Positions 56,058-63,535 of a stretch of DNA of 64,000 nt are shown piece by piece. Position numbers and translations under genes: made by a program. Source of the DNA: Solimonas terrae. Lineage in GTDB: Bacteria > Pseudomonadota > Gammaproteobacteria > Nevskiales > Nevskiaceae. How positions within the stretch are numbered: position 1 is the first letter of the stretch; the number at the start of each line of letters is the position of its first letter. The DNA is taken from the NCBI RefSeq assembly GCF_011067135.1, contig NZ_JAAMOW010000002.1:1-64000 (forward strand). The letters are read 5' to 3'. Below the pieces are notes generated by a model that was not told the origin of the DNA, did no database searches, and was given only the letters and a program-made list of their open reading frames with translations.

Positions 56058-56951
56058 ATGCATGCTGAAGTGATTCCATCGAATTCGCCGCGCAGCCTGA
56101 CGCCGGACCTGCTGCTGATTGCGGTCACCGCGGTCTGGGGCGGCACCTTCATCGTCGTCAAGACCGCGCTGCAGTGGAGCGGACCGTTCACGTTCGTTGC
56201 GCTGCGTTTCGGACTGGCGGCAGTGCTGCTGGGTCTGGTCAGCTGGCGCGCCTTGCGCGGCTTCACCGCCAGCGAAATCCGCGGCGGCATCCTGATCGGC
56301 ACGGCCGTGTTCTTCGGCTATGGCTTGCAGACCGTCGGCCTGCGTGAAATCTCCAGCAGCGCGTCGGCGTTCTACACCGCGATGTACGTGCCGATGGTGC
56401 CGCTGCTGCAGATCGTGCTGTTCCGCACGCTGCCGCGCCTGCTCGCCTGGATCGGCATCGTGCTGGCCTGCGTCGGCATGCTGCTGCTCTCGAAGCCGGA
56501 CGGTGCGAGCCTGATCGTCGGGCATGGCGCGATCGTGACGATGGTCGGCGCACTGGCGATGGCGTTCGAGATCCTGCTGATCAGCCGCTATGCCAATCGC
56601 GGCAACCTTCGGCGTCTGGCGCTGCTGCAGTTGGCCACGGTTGCCGTGCTGTCGTCGCTGGCCGCGCTGCTGTGCCGTGAACCGGCACCGGTCTTCAGCA
56701 GTACATACCTGGCTTGCCTGGGCGCGATGGCGCTGATCAGCGCCTTCATCCAGCTGGCCCTGACCTGGGCGCAGCGCACGGTGCCGGCGACGCGCGCGAC
56801 GGTGATCTATGCGCTGGAGCCGGTGTGGGCGGCGCTGGTCGGTGTGTTCGTCGGCGATCAGCTCGGTGTCAGCGGTTTTGCCGGTGGCCTGCTGATCGTG
56901 ATCAGCGTGATCGTCACCGAATTGCGTCTGCCGCAACGCACCGCAGGCTAG
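56058..56951 (+). CDS. EamA/DMT-family transporter
   Basis: 297 residues with ten hydrophobic segments arranged as two EamA repeats: first from LLLIAVTAVWGGTFIVVKTA, second from IVTMVGALAMAFEILLISRY. Conserved SAFYTAMYVPMVPLLQIVLF and ATVIYALEPVWAALVGVFVG end each repeat. DMT permeases export metabolites or amino acids across the inner membrane; the substrate cannot be inferred. It lies 76 nt after tRNA-Asn. Confidence 0.9.
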   Translation: MHAEVIPSNSPRSLTPDLLLIAVTAVWGGTFIVVKTALQWSGPFTFVALRFGLAAVLLGLVSWRALRGFTASEIRGGILIGTAVFFGYGLQTVGLREISSSASAFYTAMYVPMVPLLQIVLFRTLPRLLAWIGIVLACVGMLLLSKPDGASLIVGHGAIVTMVGALAMAFEILLISRYANRGNLRRLALLQLATVAVLSSLAALLCREPAPVFSSTYLACLGAMALISAFIQLALTWAQRTVPATRATVIYALEPVWAALVGVFVGDQLGVSGFAGGLLIVISVIVTELRLPQRTAG

Positions 56952-57046
56952 GGCGGCTGCGACGGGCCGGTTCAGGCCCGCGACAGCCGTGCTGGCGTTT
57001 CCTGTGACACGGGCCGACAAGGAGGTCGGCGACGCAGGGAAGCGAC

Positions 57047-58198
57047 GTGTTCGACAGTGCAGGCGAGAACGCAGGGCCCGTCACCACCACGGCCGCGACG
57101 TCCCTGCGCGGCACGCTCGATCTGCGCAGTGCCGCCCTCGCGGTGCTTGCGGTGCTGGCCTGTGTGGCGGCACTGAAACTGGCTGCCGACGTGCTCGTGC
57201 CGATCACGCTCTCGATGTCGCTGAGCTATGTGTTGATGCCGCTGGTGTCGACGCTCAGGCGGCGCCTGCGGATTCCGGAAGCGCTCGGTGCCGGACTGGC
57301 TCTGGTGCTGGTGGTCTCGATCATCGGTTTTGGCGCCGTCGAACTGCAGCCGCGGGTTTCGGCGATTCTCGACACGATTCCGACTGCGACCCAGCGGCTC
57401 GGGCGGCTGCTGCACAGCACCGCGCTCGACAAGACGGGTGCGATCCGCAAGCTGACCAGCGCCGCCGATGCGCTGCAGCGGGCGGCGAGTTCCGCGCCGG
57501 CGCACGATGTGCCTTCGAGCAGCGCCGTGCCGAGCCTCAAGGATCATCTGTGGTCGGCCACCGGCGCAACCCTGAAGGGGCTGGGCGAAGCGGTCGTGGT
57601 ACTGGCGCTGAGCTATTTCCTGCTGGTCTCCGGACATTCGTTCAAGCGCAAGCTGGTCCGGATCAGCGGCGCGACGCTGAGCGAGAAGAAACTGACGGTG
57701 CAGATCCTCGACGAAATCGATCTGCAGATGCAGCGCTATCTGCTGATCCAGCTCGGAACCAGCGCGCTGGTCGGCATCGGCACCGGCCTGTTCTTCGCCG
57801 TGATCGGCCTCGACAACGCGGTGTTCTGGGGTGTCGCGGCGGCAATCCTGCATCTGGTGCCGTACATCGGCGCCACGTTCGTGGTCGCGCTGTCGGCGAT
57901 GTTCGCCTATCTGCAGTTCGGCGATGTGCAGAGCACGCTGCTGGTTGCCGGCGGTGCACTGGCGATTGCCGGTGTGATCGGCCTTGGCGTCGTACCGTGG
58001 CTGACCGAACGGGTGGGGCGGATCAATGCGGTCGCGACCTTCGTCACCCTGCTGCTCTGGGACTGGCTGTGGGGCGTGCCCGGCCTGCTGCTCGGCATTC
58101 CGATCATGATGGTCGTGATGGCGGTCTGCGAGCGGATCGACAGTCTGCGGGCGGTGGCCGAACTGCTGGGTGTCGATGCCGAGCGACGTACCAACTGA
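57047..58198 (+). CDS. AI-2E (PerM/TqsA) family membrane protein
   Basis: 383 residues from GTG 57047 (GGGAAG upstream). Paired hydrophobic helices near the N terminus (LAVLAVLACVAALKLAADVL, VPITLSMSLSYVLMPLV) are followed by a long amphipathic region (about 100-200) and a C-terminal helix bundle. That bundle includes the family signature AAILHLVPYIGATFVVALSA and LLLWDWLWGVPGLLLGIPIM. Family members include the AI-2 exporter TqsA and Na/H antiporters; most remain uncharacterised. Confidence 0.9.
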   Translation: MFDSAGENAGPVTTTAATSLRGTLDLRSAALAVLAVLACVAALKLAADVLVPITLSMSLSYVLMPLVSTLRRRLRIPEALGAGLALVLVVSIIGFGAVELQPRVSAILDTIPTATQRLGRLLHSTALDKTGAIRKLTSAADALQRAASSAPAHDVPSSSAVPSLKDHLWSATGATLKGLGEAVVVLALSYFLLVSGHSFKRKLVRISGATLSEKKLTVQILDEIDLQMQRYLLIQLGTSALVGIGTGLFFAVIGLDNAVFWGVAAAILHLVPYIGATFVVALSAMFAYLQFGDVQSTLLVAGGALAIAGVIGLGVVPWLTERVGRINAVATFVTLLLWDWLWGVPGLLLGIPIMMVVMAVCERIDSLRAVAELLGVDAERRTN

Positions 58199-58464
58199 AG
58201 CCGGATCGCGTGCCGCATCCGCGACTCGCCAGCGGGTCCGCGGGCGGGCGAGAATCCGGCCGCAAGTGCGGGTTTATAGGCGATATTCGACAAATGACTT
58301 GTGATCGCGTAGTGTGCGCTCCGCAGTCGCCTCAAGCAGAGTTATCCGTTGGTAGCCATCCTTTCAACCGGATGGACGAAATACCCGATGCGTTCCTCTT
58401 GACCGTTTGCAACCCTACGGGCGGGTCGTAGCCCGCTTTTATCAACGTTTAAAGGAATGTATCC
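58199..58464 (+). promoter_or_regulatory. Long structured leader of the cold-shock gene
   Basis: The 266-nt region before cspA holds no gene. It contains a 6-bp hairpin (58356-58361 with 58370-58375) and, close to the start codon, two mutually exclusive 5-bp stems: 58415-58419/58427-58431 and 58421-58425/58432-58436, the latter followed by TTTT. A long 5' UTR with alternative folds is typical of temperature-responsive csp mRNAs. The ribosome-binding site AAGGA lies just 3' of these stems. Confidence 0.55.
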
Positions 58465-58677
58465 ATGAGCAATGTTTCCACCGGCACCGTGAAGTGGTTC
58501 AACGACGCCAAGGGCTTCGGCTTCATCACGCCGAGCGAAGGCGGCGAAGACCTCTTTGCCCACTTCAAGGAAATCCAGGGCACGGGCTTCAAGACCCTCG
58601 CCGAAGGCCAGCGCGTCGAGTACAAGGCTGCCCGCGGCCCGAAGGGCATGCAGGCAACGCAGATTCGCCCGCTCTAA
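58465..58677 (+). CDS. cspA: Cold-shock protein (CspA family)
   Basis: 70 residues, a single cold-shock domain. RNP1 is KGFGFIT and RNP2 DLFAHF, within [20 protein letters not shown] and [19 protein letters not shown]. These proteins bind single-stranded RNA and DNA and melt mRNA structure at low temperature. It is monocistronic, with a long leader and a strong terminator right after the stop. Whether it is cold-induced cannot be read from the sequence. Confidence 0.95.
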   Translation: MSNVSTGTVKWFNDAKGFGFITPSEGGEDLFAHFKEIQGTGFKTLAEGQRVEYKAARGPKGMQATQIRPL

Positions 58678-58697
58678 GCTGGTAAAGCAGTAAAAAG

Positions 58698-58723
58698 AAC
58701 CGCGGCTACGGCCGCGGTTTTTT
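58698..58723. terminator. Bidirectional terminator between cspA and the histidine kinase
   Basis: A 9-bp stem (58698-58706 with 58711-58719) closed by a C(TACG)G tetraloop, an exceptionally stable loop in RNA. T6 follows on the plus strand and A-rich sequence on the other side, so it ends both cspA and the converging kinase gene. Confidence 0.88.
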
Positions 58724-60077
58724 ATTGCCCGCGATCTGTCGCGACCGGCAGGCGCACCCGCACGCGCAGGCCGCCGCCGGGCCGGTCTTCCAGTCGCAGC
58801 TCGCCGCCGTGGCGGCGCACGATGTCGGCGACGATCGCCAGACCCAGCCCGGAACCGCCGTCGTCGAGATTGCGCGCGGTGTCGCGCCGGTAGAACGGTT
58901 CCAGCACCGCCTCGCGTTCGGCGGCCGGTATCCCCGGCCCGCGATCATCGACCGTGATCTCGGCAAAGCCGGCATCGCGGGCGATGCGCAGTTCGGCATG
59001 GCCGGCGTACCTGACGGCGTTGCCGACCAGATTGCCGAGCACGCGTGCGAGCGCCACCGCGTCGCCGCGTATCGACAGTTCGGCAGGCGCGTCGAGCGGG
59101 ACCGCGGTGCCGCCGGCGCGCCGCTCGTCGCATTCGCGCCTGGCCAGCGCGACCAGATCGACCTGTTCGCGATGTTCGGTTCGCTGATCGGCACGCGCCA
59201 GCGCAAGACTGTCGCGCAGCAGCAACTGCATGTCGCCGAGATCGCGTTCCGCCCTGGCGCGCTGCCCGGGGTCTTCGATCAGCTCGATGCGCAGCCGCAA
59301 GCGCGTCAGATACGTGCCGAGATCGTGACTGATGGCGGCGAGCATGCGGGTCCGGCCTTCGATCAGCAGGTGAATGCGTTCGCGCATGCGATTGAAGGCG
59401 CCGACCAGCTGGCGCACTTCGCGCGCGCCGCGTTCGGGTAGCGGCGGCCCTTCGGCGGCCGTGCCGACGCGTTCGACTTCACGGGCCAGCGCCTCGATCG
59501 GGCGCAGCTGGCTGCGCAGCGCCCACAGCGCGGCCAGACCGATCGCGCCGACCAGCAGCAGAACCGCCAGCGCGAAGGGCCGGCCGAGCACGCGGCGCAG
59601 TGCGACGCCGCGCACGTCGATGTCGAGCACGCGGCCGTCGCGCAGTTCGACGGCGATGTGCAGCGGCTGACCGCCGCCCATCCCGTCGCGGCCGAACACG
59701 GAACGCAGGCTGCGACGGCGCGGTTCACGCTCGTCACCGACGCCGACCCAGATGCGGTGCGGCTCCGGACCGAGGCTGTGTTGCAGCACCCGCGCGACAC
59801 GCGGCAGTTCGGATGCGTCGCCGGACATGGCCAGCGGACCGGCACGCAGCGCGAGCTGAAAGTCGGTTGTCGAGGCGGCATGCAGCACCTTCGTGGCATC
59901 GCTCGCTGCAGTGTGTTCGAGCAGCCAGACGATCGCGTCGATCCGTTGCGGCAACGGTGCGCGTCGCTCGCCGCTGTCGTCGACGCCCTGCAGGTAGAAC
60001 GCGCCGAGGATCGTCATCGTCACCAGCAGCAGGGTGGCGACCATCAGCGCCGCGATGCGCAGCGCCAGACCGATCAT
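58722..60077 (-). CDS. Sensor histidine kinase (OmpR-partner type)
   Basis: 451 residues. Two membrane helices (about 6-28 and 165-190) enclose a periplasmic sensor of about 135 residues with no recognisable fold. A HAMP domain follows (LRPIEALAREVERVGTAAEG), then HisKA with phospho-acceptor H251 in MLAAISHDLGTYLTRLRLRI. The HATPase region has N box LGNLVGNAVRYAGH, G1 VDDRGPGIPAAE and G2 DGGSGLGLAIVADIV. Signal unknown. Its ATG overlaps the stop of the regulator gene by 4 nt. Confidence 0.94.
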   Translation of the reverse strand: MIGLALRIAALMVATLLLVTMTILGAFYLQGVDDSGERRAPLPQRIDAIVWLLEHTAASDATKVLHAASTTDFQLALRAGPLAMSGDASELPRVARVLQHSLGPEPHRIWVGVGDEREPRRRSLRSVFGRDGMGGGQPLHIAVELRDGRVLDIDVRGVALRRVLGRPFALAVLLLVGAIGLAALWALRSQLRPIEALAREVERVGTAAEGPPLPERGAREVRQLVGAFNRMRERIHLLIEGRTRMLAAISHDLGTYLTRLRLRIELIEDPGQRARAERDLGDMQLLLRDSLALARADQRTEHREQVDLVALARRECDERRAGGTAVPLDAPAELSIRGDAVALARVLGNLVGNAVRYAGHAELRIARDAGFAEITVDDRGPGIPAAEREAVLEPFYRRDTARNLDDGGSGLGLAIVADIVRRHGGELRLEDRPGGGLRVRVRLPVATDRGQ

Positions 60078-60796
60078 GCGAGACGCTCGACGCCGACGGC
60101 GAACAGGTAGCCGCCATTGCGCACAGTCTTGATCAGCGCCGGTCGCGCGGGATCGGCTTCGATCTTGCGGCGCAGGCGCGAGGCGGCGATGTCGATCGAG
60201 CGATCGTAGACTTCCCAGCTGCGGCGCCTGGTGAACTCCATGATCTGTTCGCGTGACAGCACGCGTTGCGGATGGCGCACGAACATCGCCAGCAGATCGT
60301 AGTCGCCCGCCGAGAGGTCGATCTCATGGCCGTCGTCGTGGGTCAGACGCCGCGCCGCGAGATCGAACACGTACTGCGCGAAGCGCAGGCGCTCATGGCC
60401 GGCGGGGCCGAGCGAGCTGGCTGGTGCCGCACGCCGCAGCACGGCGCGAATCCGCGCCAGCAGTTCGCGCGGGTTGAACGGCTTGGCCAGATAGTCGTCG
60501 GCGCCGAGTTCCAGGCCGATGATGCGATCGAGGTCCTCACCCTTCGCCGTCAGCATCACGATCGGCAGGTTCGCTGCCGCTGCGCGCAGCCGGCGACAGA
60601 TCGACAGACCGTCCTCGCCGGGCAGCATCAGGTCGAGCACGACCAGATCGACGCGTTCGCGGACCAGCGCGGCGTCGAGTTCGCTGCCGGAGCGCGCCCA
60701 CTCGGCGGCATAACCGTCGCGAACCAGCAGCTCGCGCACCAGAGGACCGATCTCACGGTCATCCTCGACGATCACGATGCGGTGGCTGATCTCCAT
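60074..60796 (-). CDS. OmpR/PhoB-family response regulator
   Basis: 240 residues. The receiver domain has acidic pocket E11, D12, D13 (VIVEDDREIG), phospho-acceptor D55 in LVVLDLMLPGEDGLS and the LTAKGEDLDRIIGLELGADD block with YLAKPFNPRELLARI. The C-terminal winged helix (DYDLLAMFVRHPQRVLSREQ, VYDRSIDIAASRLRRKIEAD, IKTVRNGGYLFAVG) binds DNA. First gene of the two-component operon, divergent across 171 nt from the EF-hand protein gene, a likely target (inference). Confidence 0.95.
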   Translation of the reverse strand: MEISHRIVIVEDDREIGPLVRELLVRDGYAAEWARSGSELDAALVRERVDLVVLDLMLPGEDGLSICRRLRAAAANLPIVMLTAKGEDLDRIIGLELGADDYLAKPFNPRELLARIRAVLRRAAPASSLGPAGHERLRFAQYVFDLAARRLTHDDGHEIDLSAGDYDLLAMFVRHPQRVLSREQIMEFTRRRSWEVYDRSIDIAASRLRRKIEADPARPALIKTVRNGGYLFAVGVERLA

Positions 60797-60967
60797 CTGT
60801 GCTTGCGTCCCTGTCCGTGTGGCGATCTTTATAGCCGAGCAAGTGCGCAGAACGCAGCCTTGTTACACGCCGTCACACAGGGCCATCGTGCAGACACCGA
60901 CGCGCGCCGCGCGGCAGGCAAGCTGCACGCACTGGCACCAATCCGGCGCCGACGAGCGAGAGTTCCG

Positions 60968-61291
60968 ATGAAAAAGCATGTTGTGGTTCTGGCCGTTGTC
61001 GCCGGCATGGGCTTGCTGGCCGGCCCTGCGTTCGCGCAGGACACGTTCGGCCCCGGCCGCATGAAAGCGGTCGACACCGACGGCGACGGTGCGATCAGTC
61101 GCGACGAAGCGCAGGCGGCGCTGAAGTCCGAATTCGCCAGACTCGATCGCAATCACGATGGCCAGATCAGCGAAGACGAGTTCGTCGGCGCGCGCATGGA
61201 GATGTTCGACGCGGCCGACACCGATGGCGACGGCAAGCTGACGCGCGCCGAACTGCGCCAGCGTTTCCTCGCCATGCGCAAGCAGCAGTAG
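60968..61291 (+). CDS. Secreted EF-hand calcium-binding protein
   Basis: 107 residues from ATG 60968. A signal peptide (about 1-23, ending AGPAFA) is followed by three canonical EF-hand loops: D36-E47 (DTDGDGAISRDE), D60-E71 (DRNHDGQISEDE) and D84-E95 (DTDGDGKLTRAE). It should bind calcium in the periplasm. Divergent from an OmpR-type regulator, as EF-hand proteins and calcium-responsive two-component systems are in several gammaproteobacteria; direct regulation here is inference. Confidence 0.9.
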   Translation: MKKHVVVLAVVAGMGLLAGPAFAQDTFGPGRMKAVDTDGDGAISRDEAQAALKSEFARLDRNHDGQISEDEFVGARMEMFDAADTDGDGKLTRAELRQRFLAMRKQQ

Positions 61292-61352
61292 GCGCCGGCC
61301 CGGCCCCAGGTTCCGCAATCCATCCCCCGCTGTTCCACACAGGAGTTCCCCC

Positions 61353-61856
61353 ATGAAGACACTCGACATCACGCCGCGCAGCCTGCTCACGGCCGCCGCG
61401 ATCGCGACCCTGGCGCTGAGCTTTGCGATGCCGCTGCAGGCCGAAGCGCGCGAGCGCAGCCGCTCGGTTTCGCGCACCGGGCCGAACGGCAATGCCGTCC
61501 ATCGCAGCGCGAACGTGCAGGCCGGTCCCGGCTATCGCGATGTCACGCGCACGCAGCAAGGTCCGAACGGCGGCAAGCGCGAGGCCGAGCGCGGCTATGA
61601 CGCAGCGAGCGGCAGCGCCTATCGCAGCGTGACGGCGACCGGCCCGAACGGCGCAACTTACAGTCGCGGTGGCCAGACCACGATCGATGCCGGCAGCGTC
61701 AGTCGCTCGCGCAGCGTGACCGGGCCCGACGGCGCCACGGCGTCGCGTTCGGCGACACGCGGCTATGACCCTGCCACCGGCGCCTACTCGGCCGAGGTCA
61801 GCAGGACCGGTCCGAATGGCGGCACCGTGGTTCGCGATGTGGAACGCACGCACTGA
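61353..61856 (+). CDS. Secreted TGPNG-repeat protein of unknown function
   Basis: 167 residues. A signal peptide (about 1-30, ending LQAEA) is followed by a low-complexity mature part with five imperfect copies of a [ST]xTGP[ND]G motif (SRTGPNGNAV, TQQGPNGGKR, TATGPNGATY, SVTGPDGATA, SRTGPNGGTV) and two RGYD-A-TG segments. It is rich in Arg, Ser, Thr and Gly with no Cys. Repeats of this kind suggest an extended or beta-type envelope protein. A clear AGGAG ribosome-binding site precedes ATG 61353. No function is known to me. Confidence 0.75.
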   Translation: MKTLDITPRSLLTAAAIATLALSFAMPLQAEARERSRSVSRTGPNGNAVHRSANVQAGPGYRDVTRTQQGPNGGKREAERGYDAASGSAYRSVTATGPNGATYSRGGQTTIDAGSVSRSRSVTGPDGATASRSATRGYDPATGAYSAEVSRTGPNGGTVVRDVERTH

Positions 61857-61924
61857 GTCCCGGCCCGCGCCCGACGATGTCGCCGGGCGCGGGCTTCCAC
61901 ACAAGCGCGTCATCGAGATCAGCG

Positions 61925-62764
61925 ATGCCTGAAACCTTCAGCGGTACCGCGCAGCGGCATCCCTTCATGCTGCTGGCACTGATCGGGCTGGCGCTGGCCG
62001 AAGTCGCCTGGCTCGCGTGGCGGCGGCGCAGTGGATACGACTGGCGCGAAAGCGGCACGTCGATGGCAATCGCCGCGGGCAATGCGCTGGTCCGTCCGCT
62101 CAATGCGCTGCTGCTGGCGCCGGTGTTCGCCTGGGTCTATGCGCACCGCGTGGCGCACATCGAAGTGCAGGGTCCGCTGGCGTTCGCGGCGCTGGTGATT
62201 GCCGTCGATTTCATCTACTACGTGTTTCACCGTTGCAGTCACCGATTGCGCTGGATGTGGGCAACGCACGGCGTGCATCACTCGTCGACGCAGATGAATC
62301 TGTCGGCGGCCTATCGGCTCGGCTGGACCGAGCTGCTGTCGGGTTCCTGGCTGTTCCTGCTGCTGCCGGTCGCACTCGGCGTTCCGCCGGTTCTGGTATT
62401 GGCGGCATTCGCCTTGAATCTGGCGTACCAGTTCCTGCTGCACAGCCGCCTGATCGGTCGGCTCGGCGTGCTGGAACGGGTCTTCAACACGCCAGCGCAC
62501 CACCGCGTGCATCACGCGATCAACGAGGGGCTGGTCGATCGCAATTTCGGCGGCATCCTGATCATCTGGGACCATCTGTTCGGCACTTTCGCCGCCGCCG
62601 GCGACGAGGTCGACCTGCGCTTCGGCGTGATCGGCCAGACGGCGAGCTACAACCCGCTGCGCATTGTGTTCCTCGAATGGCAGGCGCTGTTCGGCGACCT
62701 GCGTGCCGCGCCGGACTGGCGCCAGCGGCTGCGGGTGCTGAGCGGCACCTCGGCGGTATCCTGA
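61925..62764 (+). CDS. Sterol desaturase/fatty-acid hydroxylase family protein
   Basis: 279 residues from ATG 61925. Hydrophobic helices near 15-30, 65-80, 85-105 and 140-180 surround the di-iron histidine boxes HRCSH, HGVHHSS and HHRVHH, the last in RVFNTPAHHRVHHAINEG. This family adds hydroxyl groups or double bonds to lipids or sterol-like molecules in the membrane, using O2 and two irons. The substrate is not predictable. It ends 41 nt before the converging DUF4169 gene. Confidence 0.9.
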   Translation: MPETFSGTAQRHPFMLLALIGLALAEVAWLAWRRRSGYDWRESGTSMAIAAGNALVRPLNALLLAPVFAWVYAHRVAHIEVQGPLAFAALVIAVDFIYYVFHRCSHRLRWMWATHGVHHSSTQMNLSAAYRLGWTELLSGSWLFLLLPVALGVPPVLVLAAFALNLAYQFLLHSRLIGRLGVLERVFNTPAHHRVHHAINEGLVDRNFGGILIIWDHLFGTFAAAGDEVDLRFGVIGQTASYNPLRIVFLEWQALFGDLRAAPDWRQRLRVLSGTSAVS

Positions 62765-62805
62765 GCGCTCGCACCGCGCCAGGCGTCTTCGCGCAGCGGC
62801 CGTGT

Positions 62806-62994
62806 TCAGGACTCGTCGTCGGATTCGAGACGCAGCTGATCGAGCCGGTGTTTCGCGGCTTCGGTCTCCGCAGCATCCTTCTGCCGCTCGGCCTTGCTGC
62901 GACCAAAGCGCACGCGGTTGTCGGCGGCGAGGCGCTCGGCTTCGGCGCGTTCCTTCTGCTTGCGATGCTTGTTGAGATTGATGATGTCGGCCAT
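62806..62994 (-). CDS. DUF4169 small protein (62 aa)
   Basis: MADIINLNKHRKQKERAEAE opens a strongly charged helix, followed by RLAADNRVRFGRSKAERQKD and a C-terminal RLDQLRLESDDES. This matches the DUF4169 pattern (short, basic then acidic, with RxxFGRSKAER). Function unknown. The frame continues upstream but ATG 62994 is the family start. No signal peptide or helix bundle. Confidence 0.85.
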   Translation of the reverse strand: MADIINLNKHRKQKERAEAERLAADNRVRFGRSKAERQKDAAETEAAKHRLDQLRLESDDES

Positions 62995-63158
62995 GACGAC
63001 GATGTCGATGACGGGGGAGCCCCGAGCATAACGGAGCCCGGCGCACGGTGTCCTACGCCTGCTGTCAGTGCTTGCTGACAGCGGCGTCGGGGCGGCCCCA
63101 GATGGCGGCGGCGCGCCCGCATCGGACAATCGAGTCACGATTGCGAGCCCCGAGTGCC

Positions 63159-63440
63159 ATGAAAGAGCCGACCGCCGCTGTAGCCCCCGCCCGTCCTGCC
63201 AGCCAGTGGCCGATCGGCATCCGCCTGCGCTTCCACCCGCGCGCGAGCCTGCAGGCGCAGCACCGTGCCCTGCGCGGCAAGCCGGTGCTGGTACTGTCCA
63301 AGCTCAAGCTGATGGGGCCGAGTCACGGTCAGTATTCGTGGCGCCAGCAGGTGCTGGTGCTGAGCACCGGCAAGCTCGGCTGGGCGCGCCCCGAGCAGCT
63401 GGACCTGCCGATCGACGATCTCGACGACGGCATTTTCTAG
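63159..63440 (+). CDS. Small protein of unknown function (93 aa)
   Basis: From ATG 63159: a Pro/Ala-rich start, then WPIGIRLRFHPRASLQAQHR, VLVLSKLKLMGPSHGQYSWR, a QQVLVLSTGKLGWARPEQLD segment and an acidic end (DLPIDDLDDGIF). It looks like a small, compact cytoplasmic protein with SH3-like strands. I do not recognise the family, and the ribosome-binding site is weak. Confidence 0.5.
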   Translation: MKEPTAAVAPARPASQWPIGIRLRFHPRASLQAQHRALRGKPVLVLSKLKLMGPSHGQYSWRQQVLVLSTGKLGWARPEQLDLPIDDLDDGIF

Positions 63441-63535
63441 TGTGCCTGCGTGCCGCGTTCATCTCGCGCTCGGTTGGCGCGCCTATCCTTGCCGTGTCCG
63501 TCGCTTGGGCCGACGCCGCAGGAAGGGGAGCAGGG

